From: Micromonospora foliorum
GTDB lineage: Bacteria; Actinomycetota; Actinomycetes; Mycobacteriales; Micromonosporaceae
Assembly (NCBI RefSeq): GCF_022229015.1
Contig: NZ_JAKKFF010000273.1
Coordinates: 1-32,643 of the forward strand
Length of the DNA stretch: 32,643 nt
Reading direction: 5' to 3'
The position numbers and the translations under genes are program-made. Positions 1-7,705 of the stretch are shown here, one piece after another. Below the pieces are notes generated by a model, which was not told where the DNA came from, did not search any database, and worked only from the letters and a program-made list of their open reading frames with translations. The first letter of the stretch is position 1. Each line of letters opens with the position of its first letter.

Positions 1-1829
1 AGGACCGCCCGGAACAGCTCGGTGCCGCTGGCCGGACGGCGGGCCACCAGCCACTCCTGCAAGGCCGTGGACGGCTCGGCCGCCATCACCCGCAGCGCCG
101 CGAAGACCCGCAGGTCCGCCTCCGGCACGGCGCGCCGCAGGCCGCCGGCCGCGTCGAAGCCGGCCAACACCTCGGTCGTACGCTTCCCGGTCGGCCACGG
201 ACCGTTGCGCAGCAGGATCAGCCGCCGTTGCGGCAGGTCCCGGTCCAACCCTGCGAGGGTGCAGGCGGCCTTGACCCGGGCGGTGACGGCGACGGCGTTC
301 GGGTGCGCGATGGCCCGGAAGCACCAGTGCGCCTCGTTCTCGGTGGCCTCGTCGAGCACCTCGATGAGCCGCCCGTGCAGCGCGGGCTTGCGCCCGGGCG
401 GCGGATCGTACTTGTAGGTGGCGCCGGTCGGCGCCTGCTCGGCGATCCAGGCGGCCAGGCCGGCGGCGAGCAGCGGCGGCAGGTGCTCGTCCTCGCCCGC
501 CGGGTCGACGGCGGCCGACACGTCCGCGGCCTCGACCAACGCGGCGAACCGTGCGTCCAACTCGTGCAGGCGGCGCTCGTCCGTCGTCGGGTCGGCGGAG
601 GCGCCACGGACGGTGCGCACCGTCGGCGTCGAGTCGGCGCCGTCGATGAGCCGGTCCAGCTCGACCACCTCGTCGCGGTCACGGCACCAGGCGATGTGGC
701 GGTCCACCCGGCGGAGCAGGGCGCGCGGGGTCAGGGTGGGTGCGTCGGCGAAGGCGGCGGGGGCGATCGGCCAGGTGGGGTGCGGTGGCACGAAGCGCGG
801 ACCGGCGAACGCGGCGGCGAGGCGCTTCGCCACGATCGCCTGCCCGATCTCCGGGGTGGGGATCCGGTCCGGCAGGGTCGACGTACGGAAGCGGTCGGCG
901 ACCGGGGTGGGCGCGGTGCGGGTCATCAGCACCCAGGTGTCCGGCAGGCACGAGACGACGACAAGCGTGCGGCGGGTGATGTCGCGGAGCTTGAGCAGGC
1001 CGTCGGCGATCGGGCCGAGCACCTTGGCCTGGCCGTCCTCCAGCCCCTGATGCTGGTTGAGCAGTGAGGTGCTGGTCTGGGCGAACAGCGTGTCGAGCTG
1101 GTCCACGGCGATGACCGTGGGGTCCAGGGTCAGGGCCATCAGCCGGGAGATGTCCTGCACGACCTGCTGCGGGGTGCGGACCGCCGCGCTCAACCCCCAC
1201 ACCGCCCGTGTGGCCGGGTCACCCGGTTCGGAGATCAGGTGGGCGTAGCCGACGTCCTGTGCCTCGAAGTCGATGGCGCCGTGCAGGACGAGCGCCCGAG
1301 CAGTGTCCTGGGCGTCCCGTCCGACCTCCCGATCGCGGTCGCGCAGCGCCCAGATGAAGGTGTCGAGCTGCGCACGGGTCACCGGTCGGGCGCCGGCGAC
1401 CGCGTCGCGGACCTCCACCGGCAGGCCGAGCTGGGGGGTGAGTCGGCGCAGGAAGGTCTTCAGCTGGGTGCCCCAGCCGACGTGGGGGCGGCCCAGCCCC
1501 TCCACCAGGGCCAGGGCCACGCTCTCCCAGAACGTCTTGCCGCTGACCATGTCGACCAGGAAGAAGTAGCCGCCGTCGCGCTGGATCCGTTCGCGGACCG
1601 CCCCGAGCAGGTGCGTCTTGCCGGCGCCCGCGCGGCCCTGCATGGCCACGCCGAGCGGCATGCTCGTGTCGTCGGTGCGGGCCCGTGCCACCCCGCGAAG
1701 GATCTCCGCGGCCACCTTCTCGTGCAGCTCCGGCACGTTGTGCGGGCTGGGTCGCCAGACGTCGTCCGGGGTGACCGCCGGGTTGAGACTCACCGCTTCC
1801 AGCGCGGCCCGCTGGTCGTCCGAGATCAT
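1..1829 (-). CDS. P-loop ATPase, third gene of nuclease/wHTH/ATPase operon (partial)
   Basis: About 609 N-terminal residues are visible; the gene continues past the left edge. A Walker A motif GRAGAGKT lies at residues 65-72, after a short lead containing a DDVW..SPHNVPELH segment. A hydrophobic Walker B-like strand VIAVDQLD is near residues 237-244, followed by a sensor-like strand (TLVVVSCLP). This order fits an AAA/STAND-like NTPase core that opens with a helical N-terminal element. The rest is helical, without transmembrane segments. The start ATG overlaps the stop of the upstream winged-helix gene as ATGA, so the two are translationally coupled. I do not recognise the family. Large ATPases of this general build occur in BREX/Pgl-like and other conflict systems, but no diagnostic motif ties it to one. 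The role is therefore open; energy-dependent remodelling of a DNA-bound complex would fit its partners. Confidence 0.8.
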   Translation of the reverse strand, partial: MISDDQRAALEAVSLNPAVTPDDVWRPSPHNVPELHEKVAAEILRGVARARTDDTSMPLGVAMQGRAGAGKTHLLGAVRERIQRDGGYFFLVDMVSGKTFWESVALALVEGLGRPHVGWGTQLKTFLRRLTPQLGLPVEVRDAVAGARPVTRAQLDTFIWALRDRDREVGRDAQDTARALVLHGAIDFEAQDVGYAHLISEPGDPATRAVWGLSAAVRTPQQVVQDISRLMALTLDPTVIAVDQLDTLFAQTSTSLLNQHQGLEDGQAKVLGPIADGLLKLRDITRRTLVVVSCLPDTWVLMTRTAPTPVADRFRTSTLPDRIPTPEIGQAIVAKRLAAAFAGPRFVPPHPTWPIAPAAFADAPTLTPRALLRRVDRHIAWCRDRDEVVELDRLIDGADSTPTVRTVRGASADPTTDERRLHELDARFAALVEAADVSAAVDPAGEDEHLPPLLAAGLAAWIAEQAPTGATYKYDPPPGRKPALHGRLIEVLDEATENEAHWCFRAIAHPNAVAVTARVKAACTLAGLDRDLPQRRLILLRNGPWPTGKRTTEVLAGFDAAGGLRRAVPEADLRVFAALRVMAAEPSTALQEWLVARRPASGTELFRAV

Positions 1830-2551
1830 GCCGGGCCGATCGCCAGGGCGTGGTTGTCCTCGTTCCCGATGCGGACGGCCGCGGCCCGGTCCCGTGCGGT
1901 CAGTGACTTGGTGTTCGCCACCGGGATGATGCGGACGTCCTCGCGGCCGACCATCGCCCGCAACGCCGCGTCGAGGGAGGCCCGGTCGGTGTCGGCGAGC
2001 CGCTCGCGGACGTCGGCGAGGCCGACCCAGGCGCCCGGCGCGGTGGCCAGATCCCGGTACGCGGAACGAACCAGCGCCTCCACCTCCGCCGCGGACATCG
2101 GCGCTGTCGCTGCGGGTGCCGCCGTCGTCGCTGCCACCGTGGGTGCGGGTGCTTCCTGTCGCGGCTCGGTGGCCACCGGGGCCGTCGCCTCGGTCTGCTT
2201 GAAGAAATCGCCGTGGCTGACCCGGAGCCGGTCCAGCGAACGGTGCAGGTTGGACAGGACGACGAACAGCGACCGGGTGGTCGAGCCGCCCTGCTTCGGC
2301 GGCGCGGCGGTGTGCAGCTGACGTGCCACCCGCCAGCCCTCCTCGGTCAGCTCGTGGGCGAACGGCCGGTGCGTCCGATCGGTGTCCACCAGGCCCAGGT
2401 CGACGAGCTTCTTGTTGTCCTGGCCGGTCAGCGTGAAACCGGCCAGCTCCTTCAGCTCGGCGTTTGTGAGTCGGCGCGCCTCGACCATCAGCACCACGAG
2501 GGCGTTGATCTGGTTCGGCGTCAGGTGCGGGACGTCCGCCGGGGTGGTCAT
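1826..2551 (-). CDS. tandem winged-helix DNA-binding protein
   Basis: This 241-residue soluble protein has two winged-helix-like units. The first (about residues 8-80) begins LTPNQINALVVLMVEARRLT and has a MarR-like helix pattern. The second (about 155-235) contains VGLADVRERLADTDRASLD followed by a wing-like strand RIIPVANTKSL. They are joined by an Ala/Pro/Thr-rich linker (about residues 115-150) that is probably disordered. The start ATG overlaps the stop of the upstream DUF559 gene (ATGA), and its stop overlaps the next start in the same way. These overlaps suggest three proteins made in fixed ratio. Its likely job is to bring the nuclease-fold and ATPase partners to DNA, or to repress the operon. 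That role is inferred from fold and position only. Confidence 0.75.
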   Translation of the reverse strand: MTTPADVPHLTPNQINALVVLMVEARRLTNAELKELAGFTLTGQDNKKLVDLGLVDTDRTHRPFAHELTEEGWRVARQLHTAAPPKQGGSTTRSLFVVLSNLHRSLDRLRVSHGDFFKQTEATAPVATEPRQEAPAPTVAATTAAPAATAPMSAAEVEALVRSAYRDLATAPGAWVGLADVRERLADTDRASLDAALRAMVGREDVRIIPVANTKSLTARDRAAAVRIGNEDNHALAIGPA

Positions 2552-3651
2552 GATGTCTCATCTCCGTGGGATTGCGTGCCGTCCGCGCGTCGCCGGGCCA
2601 GCAGCCGACGGATCCCGTCGACCACCGCCGGCACGTCGGTGAGCACCTGCTCATTGGTGAAGCGGAGCACGTCCAGCCCGAGGAGTTGCAGCTGCACGTC
2701 TCTCCGCCGATCGTTGGCGAAAGCGATTCGCCCACGATGCTCCGGGCCGTCCACCTCGACCGCAAGCCCCTCCACGGGCCAAAACAGATCCAGTCGGTAC
2801 GCCGCGCCCAGGACGTGCCACTCGTAGGTCTGGTTCCACCGCCGGCCGCGCGCCCAGTCGTGCGGCGCGAGTGCGCGTTCCAACGCCTGCTCGGCGGCGC
2901 TGTCACCGCGTGGGACGCCCGCGAGCGGCGGCCAGGCCAGCACCGTCGACTCCGGCTCGACGGCGGTGGCCGGAATCCGTTCGATCGTGCTGGCCAACTC
3001 GGCGAAGCGCGCCGGCATTGGCATGGACACCGACCGCACCCGGTCGGCGTGGCGCAGGGGCCCACCGGCCAACCACACCGTGAAGTCGCCGTGCCGCACG
3101 AGCCACTCGGCGGCGGCCACCAGCGTCCGCTCGGCGTCGGCGTCCAGGTCGGGCAGGGCCACGACGAGTAGGCAGCTCTCCCGGTCGTACGCCTCGGCGA
3201 TCACCCGGGCGAGCCCGGCGGCGCGTACCCCCGGGGCGAAGCGGGACGGGCCGGCGGGGTGGCGCGGACCGCGCAGCCCACGCTCGGCGAGGTCGGCCAG
3301 GAACGGGCCGAAGTGCCGGGAGTGGGCGGCGGTACGGGCCGCGAGGGCGCGCACCGCCGCCACGCCGAGCGTGCCCTCGCCGTCGAAACGGTCGGCCCCG
3401 GTCAGCCAGCGGGGGAACATGGCGAGGGCCGCGGTGTCGAGGTGGCCGAGCAGGGTGTCCACGAGGTCGCCGAGGGGACCTGTCACCGTGGGCCGGTAGT
3501 GCACGATCGCGGGCGCTGCCGGTGGCAACGGGTCGAGTGCCACCCGCAGCAGCTCCGGGTCGATGCTCGGCAGGTGACTCACCCGTCGCGTCGGCGGGGC
3601 GGCCCACCAGGCAGTGTTGGCGTCGCCGATGGCTCGGACGGGGTGCGCCAT
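2548..3651 (-). CDS. DUF559-type (Vsr-like) nuclease-fold protein, first gene of operon
   Basis: The protein has 367 residues. The C-terminal ~100 residues carry the DUF559 pattern of the PD-(D/E)xK/Vsr endonuclease fold. The stretch YRLDLFWP...AVEVDGPEH supplies the metal-binding Asp and the E-V-D strand. It is followed by NDRRRDVQLQLLGLDVLRFTNEQV, the usual RD..L...G..VLRF.N..V signature. The N-terminal ~250 residues are less familiar, mixed alpha/beta, and may be a sensor or partner-binding region. Translation probably starts at the ATG at 3651, because a TAGGGT -10 box sits exactly six bases upstream with no Shine-Dalgarno, as in leaderless actinobacterial mRNAs. Association with a winged-helix protein and an ATPase suggests DNA cleavage or processing under ATP control. 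Target and trigger are unknown. Confidence 0.8.
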   Translation of the reverse strand: MAHPVRAIGDANTAWWAAPPTRRVSHLPSIDPELLRVALDPLPPAAPAIVHYRPTVTGPLGDLVDTLLGHLDTAALAMFPRWLTGADRFDGEGTLGVAAVRALAARTAAHSRHFGPFLADLAERGLRGPRHPAGPSRFAPGVRAAGLARVIAEAYDRESCLLVVALPDLDADAERTLVAAAEWLVRHGDFTVWLAGGPLRHADRVRSVSMPMPARFAELASTIERIPATAVEPESTVLAWPPLAGVPRGDSAAEQALERALAPHDWARGRRWNQTYEWHVLGAAYRLDLFWPVEGLAVEVDGPEHRGRIAFANDRRRDVQLQLLGLDVLRFTNEQVLTDVPAVVDGIRRLLARRRADGTQSHGDETS

Positions 3652-3657
3652 GCCGGC

Positions 3658-3663
3658 ACCCTA
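3658..3663 (-). promoter_or_regulatory. -10 box of a leaderless promoter for the nuclease/wHTH/ATPase operon
   Basis: On the minus strand, TAGGGT (TANNNT type) is followed by six bases and then the ATG at 3651, so transcription would begin at or next to the A of the start codon. No purine-rich ribosome-binding site lies in front of the ATG. No good -35 hexamer is seen. Confidence 0.5.
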
Positions 3664-3720
3664 CGACACGGCGTGTGCGACCGGGACCCCTCGGTGACGC
3701 AGGCGGTGCGCTCGCCGCGC

Positions 3721-5139
3721 TCAGCGCAGCCGGCGGATGTCGCCGTACGCGCGGTAGTAACCACCGCGGCTGGACTCCCGCACCTCGGTCACCAGGTAGC
3801 GGGCGCCGGGCTCGCGAATCCCCTTGGGGAACTGCACCGACCAGTCGCGCCGGTAGCCGTCGGAGAGCACCTGCACCCGCAACCGCCCCCGGTCGTCCAG
3901 GCACTGCACGACCACGCCCGCGCCCGAGTCGCTTGTCACCTCGACGATCGTCGGTTGCACCGGCTGGGGCGCCTGGCGTGGGGCCTTGATGTCGCGGACC
4001 TGGGGCACATCCCCGGCCTGCGCCGCGCGGATCGCCGGCTCGCTCGCGTCGATGCAGGCCAGGTGGCCGCCGGTGGTGACGACGTAGAGCCGGTCGTCGT
4101 GGTACTGCATGGAGTACGCCGAGCCACAGCCGGTGCCGAGCTTCCACAGCCGGGTGCCCGCCGCGTCGAAGCAATAGATCGAGGACTGGCTGTCACCGGC
4201 GAAGACGTACCGGCCGCCCTCGGCGGTCGCGCAGGAGAAGACCGGGGCGTCGCAGCGGTAGGTGCGTTCGAGTCGACCCGACTTGGACAGTCGCACCACC
4301 TCGCGGGTGCCCGTCCCGGCGAACACACTGCCGTGCTCCTGCCACCCGAAGAGCACCGAGCCGGTCCGGGTGTGCCACAGTTCCCCGCCGGTACGCCACT
4401 CGTAGCCGGTCACGCCCTGCGAGTGGCCGTGGTAGATGGCGTCGTTGTCGCACCGCACCATCCAGGCCGAACGCCCCCGCCCCGGGCGACGCCACAGGAA
4501 CTCGTCCTCGTGGTCGACGGCGGTGATGCCGCCGTCGGCGTCGGAGACCCCGAGGACGCCGTCGTGGATGTCCAGCCAGTAGATGTCGATCTCCGGGGCG
4601 ATCGCGTACGCCACCCGGGGCACCTTGCCGGACAGGTCGTAGACGTTGCCGTCGTCGCAGCCGGCGTAGACCCAGGCGTCGTCGGCGACGATGCACTTCA
4701 CGCCGTCGGGAAGGCGGACCTGGCTGCGCACCTGGGCGTCGTGGTCGAGCGTCGTGATGACGCCGTGCTCGTTGCCGACCATGCAGTGCTGCCCGTCGAC
4801 GAAGATGCCGAAGGCGGGGGCGCCGGAGTCGTAGCGCCAGAGGACCGGGGCGGTGTGGGCGGTGGACCGGGTGCTCACGATCTGCCGCCGCGACACGGTG
4901 CGCTTCTGGCGGACGCCGGGGACCGCCGGCGCGTAGCCCTTGCGGACCTTCTCCCCGATCTTCTTCGCCGCGGCGGCCCGGGCCCGGGCGTTGTCCGGAT
5001 AGGCGCTCGCCTTGACCTGCCCCTGGTCACCGATCCGGCCGTAGCGCACCGTCAGTGTGGCGTTGTCGACGATGACCTCGTAGAACTTGTGTGCACCGTC
5101 CACTTCGGACAGTTCGAGGTAGGTCGTCTCCTGGGACAT
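3721..5139 (-). CDS. WGR-domain protein with beta-propeller repeats
   Basis: The protein is 472 residues long, starting at the ATG behind GGAGG; an in-frame GTG at 5199 lacks such a site. Residues 1-80 form a WGR domain, with FYEVIVDNATLTVRYGRIGDQGQ followed by an Ala-rich helix ending KKIGEKVRKGY. WGR domains are known from PARPs and bacterial MolR-like proteins and bind nucleic acid or protein. Residues ~105-430 hold repeated strands of the type VYAGCDDGNVYDLSGK and YVFAGDSQSSIYCFDAAGTRLW, typical of PQQ/WD-like propeller blades. There is no signal peptide or membrane segment, so it should be cytoplasmic. It lies upstream of, and on the same strand as, the nuclease operon, but that operon has its own promoter, so a shared function is only possible. 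Activity is unknown; a propeller scaffold that reads a nucleic-acid or protein ligand is a reasonable guess. Confidence 0.85.
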   Translation of the reverse strand: MSQETTYLELSEVDGAHKFYEVIVDNATLTVRYGRIGDQGQVKASAYPDNARARAAAAKKIGEKVRKGYAPAVPGVRQKRTVSRRQIVSTRSTAHTAPVLWRYDSGAPAFGIFVDGQHCMVGNEHGVITTLDHDAQVRSQVRLPDGVKCIVADDAWVYAGCDDGNVYDLSGKVPRVAYAIAPEIDIYWLDIHDGVLGVSDADGGITAVDHEDEFLWRRPGRGRSAWMVRCDNDAIYHGHSQGVTGYEWRTGGELWHTRTGSVLFGWQEHGSVFAGTGTREVVRLSKSGRLERTYRCDAPVFSCATAEGGRYVFAGDSQSSIYCFDAAGTRLWKLGTGCGSAYSMQYHDDRLYVVTTGGHLACIDASEPAIRAAQAGDVPQVRDIKAPRQAPQPVQPTIVEVTSDSGAGVVVQCLDDRGRLRVQVLSDGYRRDWSVQFPKGIREPGARYLVTEVRESSRGGYYRAYGDIRRLR

Positions 5140-5202
5140 GGGGGGCCTCCGAGGGGTCAGCGAGCGGCGCGATCCGGCCGGCGCTTCGACAGTGACCACA
5201 CG

Positions 5203-6162
5203 TTATCGACGCCCCCCGACAGAACCGGGGTCCGGCCAGCCCAGCGCGTCGTCGCGGAGCACCGCGTGCGCGCCGACGCTCTGGTTGACGATCTGCGTCA
5301 CCCGCACGTCGACCGCGATGCTGGCCAGCGCCACCGCGTCCGCGCGGCTGAGGCCGTGCAGCCGCTGCATCAGGGTCAGCATCGAGTCCAGGGCGGTGAA
5401 CGTGGCCTCGTCGAGGGAGGCACCGACGCCGAGGGTCAGCCACGCGTCGGGGGTACGGGCCACCGGGCCGGTGACCGGGAAGTCTTCGCGTACGTCGAAG
5501 GTCAACGTCACCTCGTCCATCGGACACTCGATCGCGGTGCCGCCGACCTCGCCGTCACCCTGTGCGGCGTGTCCGTCCCCGACGGAGAACAGCGCGCCGT
5601 CCACCGGGATCGGCAGCAGGAGGGTGCTGCCAGCGGTGAGGTCCCGGCAGTCCAGATTGCCGCCCCAGGGGCGCGGTGGGATCGTCGAGTGAAGCCCCGG
5701 CTCCGCTGGTGGCATCCCGAGCACTCCCATGAAGGGCCGCAGCGCGACCGTGTGCCCGTGCTGGTTGCGGCCGGTCATCGTCACCGGGTCCAGCGTCCAG
5801 GCGTGCACCACCGGTTGATCCTGCACGCCGTAGCGCTCGTTGAACCCGCTCGGCCAGCCGCCGGCCACTGTGGTCCCCCAGCGGCCAGGGACGACCGCGT
5901 CGACCCGTACCGCGAGGGTCTGGCCGGCGCGCGCACCGCGGACCGCGACCGGACCGATCAGCGCGTGCCCGTGGTCGGGCCGGTGCTGCGCGACCCGGGG
6001 CCGGTCCCGGTTCGGCCCACCGGAGTACGGGCCGGCGGACCACCAGCAGTCCAGGGTGCGGTAGGTGACGGTGTCGCCGGGTTCGATGGTGAGCACCGGA
6101 GGGAAGTCGGGGGAGAAGTGGCCGTGCAGGCTGTCGTCCCCGGGCGTGAGGGTGTGTCGCAT
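5203..6162 (-). CDS. acetamidase/formamidase family amidohydrolase
   Basis: This 319-residue protein matches the FmdA/AmdA family along its whole length. It opens with a barrel strand (SPDFPPVLTIEPGDTVTYRTLD) and has the central P..GGNLDCRDLTAGSTLLLPI segment. The family's active-site signature is DGHAAQGDGEVGGTAIECP near residue 200, with its conserved His, Asp and Glu. Known members hydrolyse formamide or acetamide to ammonia plus the acid, as soluble oligomers; substrate preference cannot be read from sequence. The ATG at 6162 has no Shine-Dalgarno, but a TAGCCT -10 box lies exactly six bases upstream, which suggests a leaderless message. The gene is monocistronic between the deacetylase terminator and the WGR gene. 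Confidence 0.88.
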   Translation of the reverse strand: MRHTLTPGDDSLHGHFSPDFPPVLTIEPGDTVTYRTLDCWWSAGPYSGGPNRDRPRVAQHRPDHGHALIGPVAVRGARAGQTLAVRVDAVVPGRWGTTVAGGWPSGFNERYGVQDQPVVHAWTLDPVTMTGRNQHGHTVALRPFMGVLGMPPAEPGLHSTIPPRPWGGNLDCRDLTAGSTLLLPIPVDGALFSVGDGHAAQGDGEVGGTAIECPMDEVTLTFDVREDFPVTGPVARTPDAWLTLGVGASLDEATFTALDSMLTLMQRLHGLSRADAVALASIAVDVRVTQIVNQSVGAHAVLRDDALGWPDPGSVGGRR

Positions 6163-6168
6163 CAGTGC

Positions 6169-6174
6169 AGGCTA
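6169..6174 (-). promoter_or_regulatory. -10 box of a leaderless promoter for the acetamidase/formamidase gene
   Basis: TAGCCT on the minus strand ends six bases before the ATG at 6162, so the start codon would be at about +1. A weak TGCCTG lies 18 bases further upstream. No Shine-Dalgarno is present. Confidence 0.4.
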
Positions 6175-6199
6175 GTGACCACGTGCGGCGGGCAGGCAG

Positions 6200-6234
6200 G
6201 TGCGCGGTGGGTGCCGGGCGCACCCACCGCGCAC
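6200..6234 (-). terminator. hairpin terminator after the CE4 deacetylase gene
   Basis: A perfect 15-bp inverted repeat (arms 6200-6214 and 6220-6234) encloses a 5-base loop 17 bases past the deacetylase stop. There is no U-tract, which is common for actinobacterial terminators. Confidence 0.7.
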
Positions 6235-6251
6235 GACTCGACCGGGCGATG

Positions 6252-7274
6252 TCAACCCGAGGTGCAGGAGCGAACCTGTGGGCGGGCGCTGCTGTTGCCG
6301 TTGGTCATCGTGGTGAAGCCGAAGGTGTTGCCGCTGCCGTTGGACCGCATGGTCATGACTGTCCCGCTGCTGTCCCAGGTGGCGGTGCCGTTCCAGATGG
6401 TGGTGACCCGCTGCGGTGCGGTGATGGCCACGACCACCGTCCACGTGCTTGCGCCGCTGACCGTCACCGACGTGTTGTAGCGGTCGCCCCAGACGTTCGT
6501 GGTCGTGGCGGTGGCGGTGCAGGTGCCGCCGGCGGGCGGCGGGGTGGTGGTGGGCGGCGGGGTCGTGCCGTCGGGCGCGACCGCGCGGCCGGTGGACGGC
6601 GAGATCATGCCGGGGCACAGGTTGCGGCTGCTCAGGTTGGCCATGATCTGGGGGATGGCGTCGCGGGTGTTCTGGATCCCGTCGTGCATCAGGATGACCT
6701 GACCGGCCTGGAGCCGGCTCGCGTTGGCCACGATCTGGCTGACGCTGGCGCCGTTCCAGTCCTGGGAGTCGACGTCCCAGATCACCTGGCGCATGCCCAG
6801 TGACGAAGCGACGGACTGCAGGGTGGCGTTGGTCTCGCCGTAGGGCGGCCGGAACAGCACCGGTCGGCTGCCGGTCGCCGACTGGATCGCCGAGCTGGTC
6901 TGGGACAGGTCCGACTGCATCTGCGCCTGGCTCATCGAGGTCATGTGGGCGTGGTTCCAGCTGTGGTTGGCGACCCACATGCCGGCAGCCACCTGCGCCT
7001 GCGCGGCCGAGCGGTTGTTCTGGACGTTCTGCCCGACGTTGAACATGGTGGCCCGTACGCCGTTGGCGCGCAGCACGTTCAGCAGCGCGCTGGTGCTGGC
7101 GGTCGGACCGTCGTCGAAGGTGAGGCCGACGTAGCCGTTGCATACGGCGGCGCTCGACGGGGTCGAGGTGGCCGCGAGGACGACGCCGCACATGGCGACG
7201 GCGGTGGCGAGGACGGCGAGCGCCGCGCGCAACCGCCTCGACCACAGGGCCGTGCGGGGGAAGAGCCTGCTCAT
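6252..7274 (-). CDS. secreted CE4 polysaccharide deacetylase with C-terminal CBM2
   Basis: The protein has 340 residues. The N-terminus has Arg residues, a hydrophobic stretch and an SSAA-type cleavage region near residue 43 (export signal). The NodB/CE4 catalytic domain follows with all five motifs: TFDDGP (metal-binding Asp), HSWNH (metal-binding His pair), RPPYG, DVDSQDW and LMHD (catalytic His). A Pro/Thr linker leads to a family 2 carbohydrate-binding module with terminal Cys residues, used by actinomycetes to bind cellulose or chitin. The likely reaction is removal of acetyl groups from chitin/chitooligosaccharide or acetylxylan outside the cell. The divergent GH19 chitinase favours a chitin substrate. 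An AGGGG sequence precedes the ATG at 7274. Confidence 0.9.
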   Translation of the reverse strand: MSRLFPRTALWSRRLRAALAVLATAVAMCGVVLAATSTPSSAAVCNGYVGLTFDDGPTASTSALLNVLRANGVRATMFNVGQNVQNNRSAAQAQVAAGMWVANHSWNHAHMTSMSQAQMQSDLSQTSSAIQSATGSRPVLFRPPYGETNATLQSVASSLGMRQVIWDVDSQDWNGASVSQIVANASRLQAGQVILMHDGIQNTRDAIPQIMANLSSRNLCPGMISPSTGRAVAPDGTTPPPTTTPPPAGGTCTATATTTNVWGDRYNTSVTVSGASTWTVVVAITAPQRVTTIWNGTATWDSSGTVMTMRSNGSGNTFGFTTMTNGNSSARPQVRSCTSG

Positions 7275-7705
7275 CTGGTGCCCCTTCGCGCAGGCCCGGA
7301 CGCGCCCTGGTGGGTGGGCAGCACAGTCCGGACAGGTGTGGATGAGTGGGTGGGTGGAGCCGAAACCGCAACGAAGCCGATCGCATCGACGTCAATGGAT
7401 CGGAGTATTACAGCGAGAATTCCAACACGTCAACAAGTTCCGGAACATCCTCGGAACAACGCAGGAAGCTGTTCGGGGGGTTGGCCAGGCACTGCGGCCT
7501 CCGCTGGGATCTCGATCATGCTGTTCGACGCGTATGCACTCGACATGATCCGGAAAGCTGCCGGAATTATCGACCACCCGGCACCCGGGCCAGCATCGCG
7601 CCGGCCGCAGGTAATAGTAAAGATTGTGAACAGAAGATGTTACAGTCACTTCGGTCGATATCCGCTCGGGTTTCGGCCAGTGAGGTCCCAGAAAGGAGTG
7701 ATCAC
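7275..7705 (+). promoter_or_regulatory. 431-bp divergent control region between CE4 deacetylase and GH19 chitinase
   Basis: No gene is supported here. The region is clearly more AT-rich than its surroundings near 7380-7450 and 7600-7650. Candidate sites are a 10-bp palindrome GTTCCGGAAC at 7437-7446 and an interrupted inverted repeat TGTGAAC (7625-7631) / GTTACA (7639-7644), placed 60-80 bases before the chitinase start. No DasR-like TGGTCTAGACCA site was seen. Promoter hexamers could not be assigned with confidence. Confidence 0.4.

Noticed and set aside
1..3651. Assignment of the left operon to BREX/Pgl or DISARM
   Set aside because: No methylase, PglZ-like phosphatase, helicase or other diagnostic partner is visible, and the ATPase shows no motif that would decide it.
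3259..6480. A 1073-codon plus-strand open frame
   Set aside because: It runs antisense across four well-supported minus-strand genes and has low-complexity composition typical of GC-rich shadow frames.
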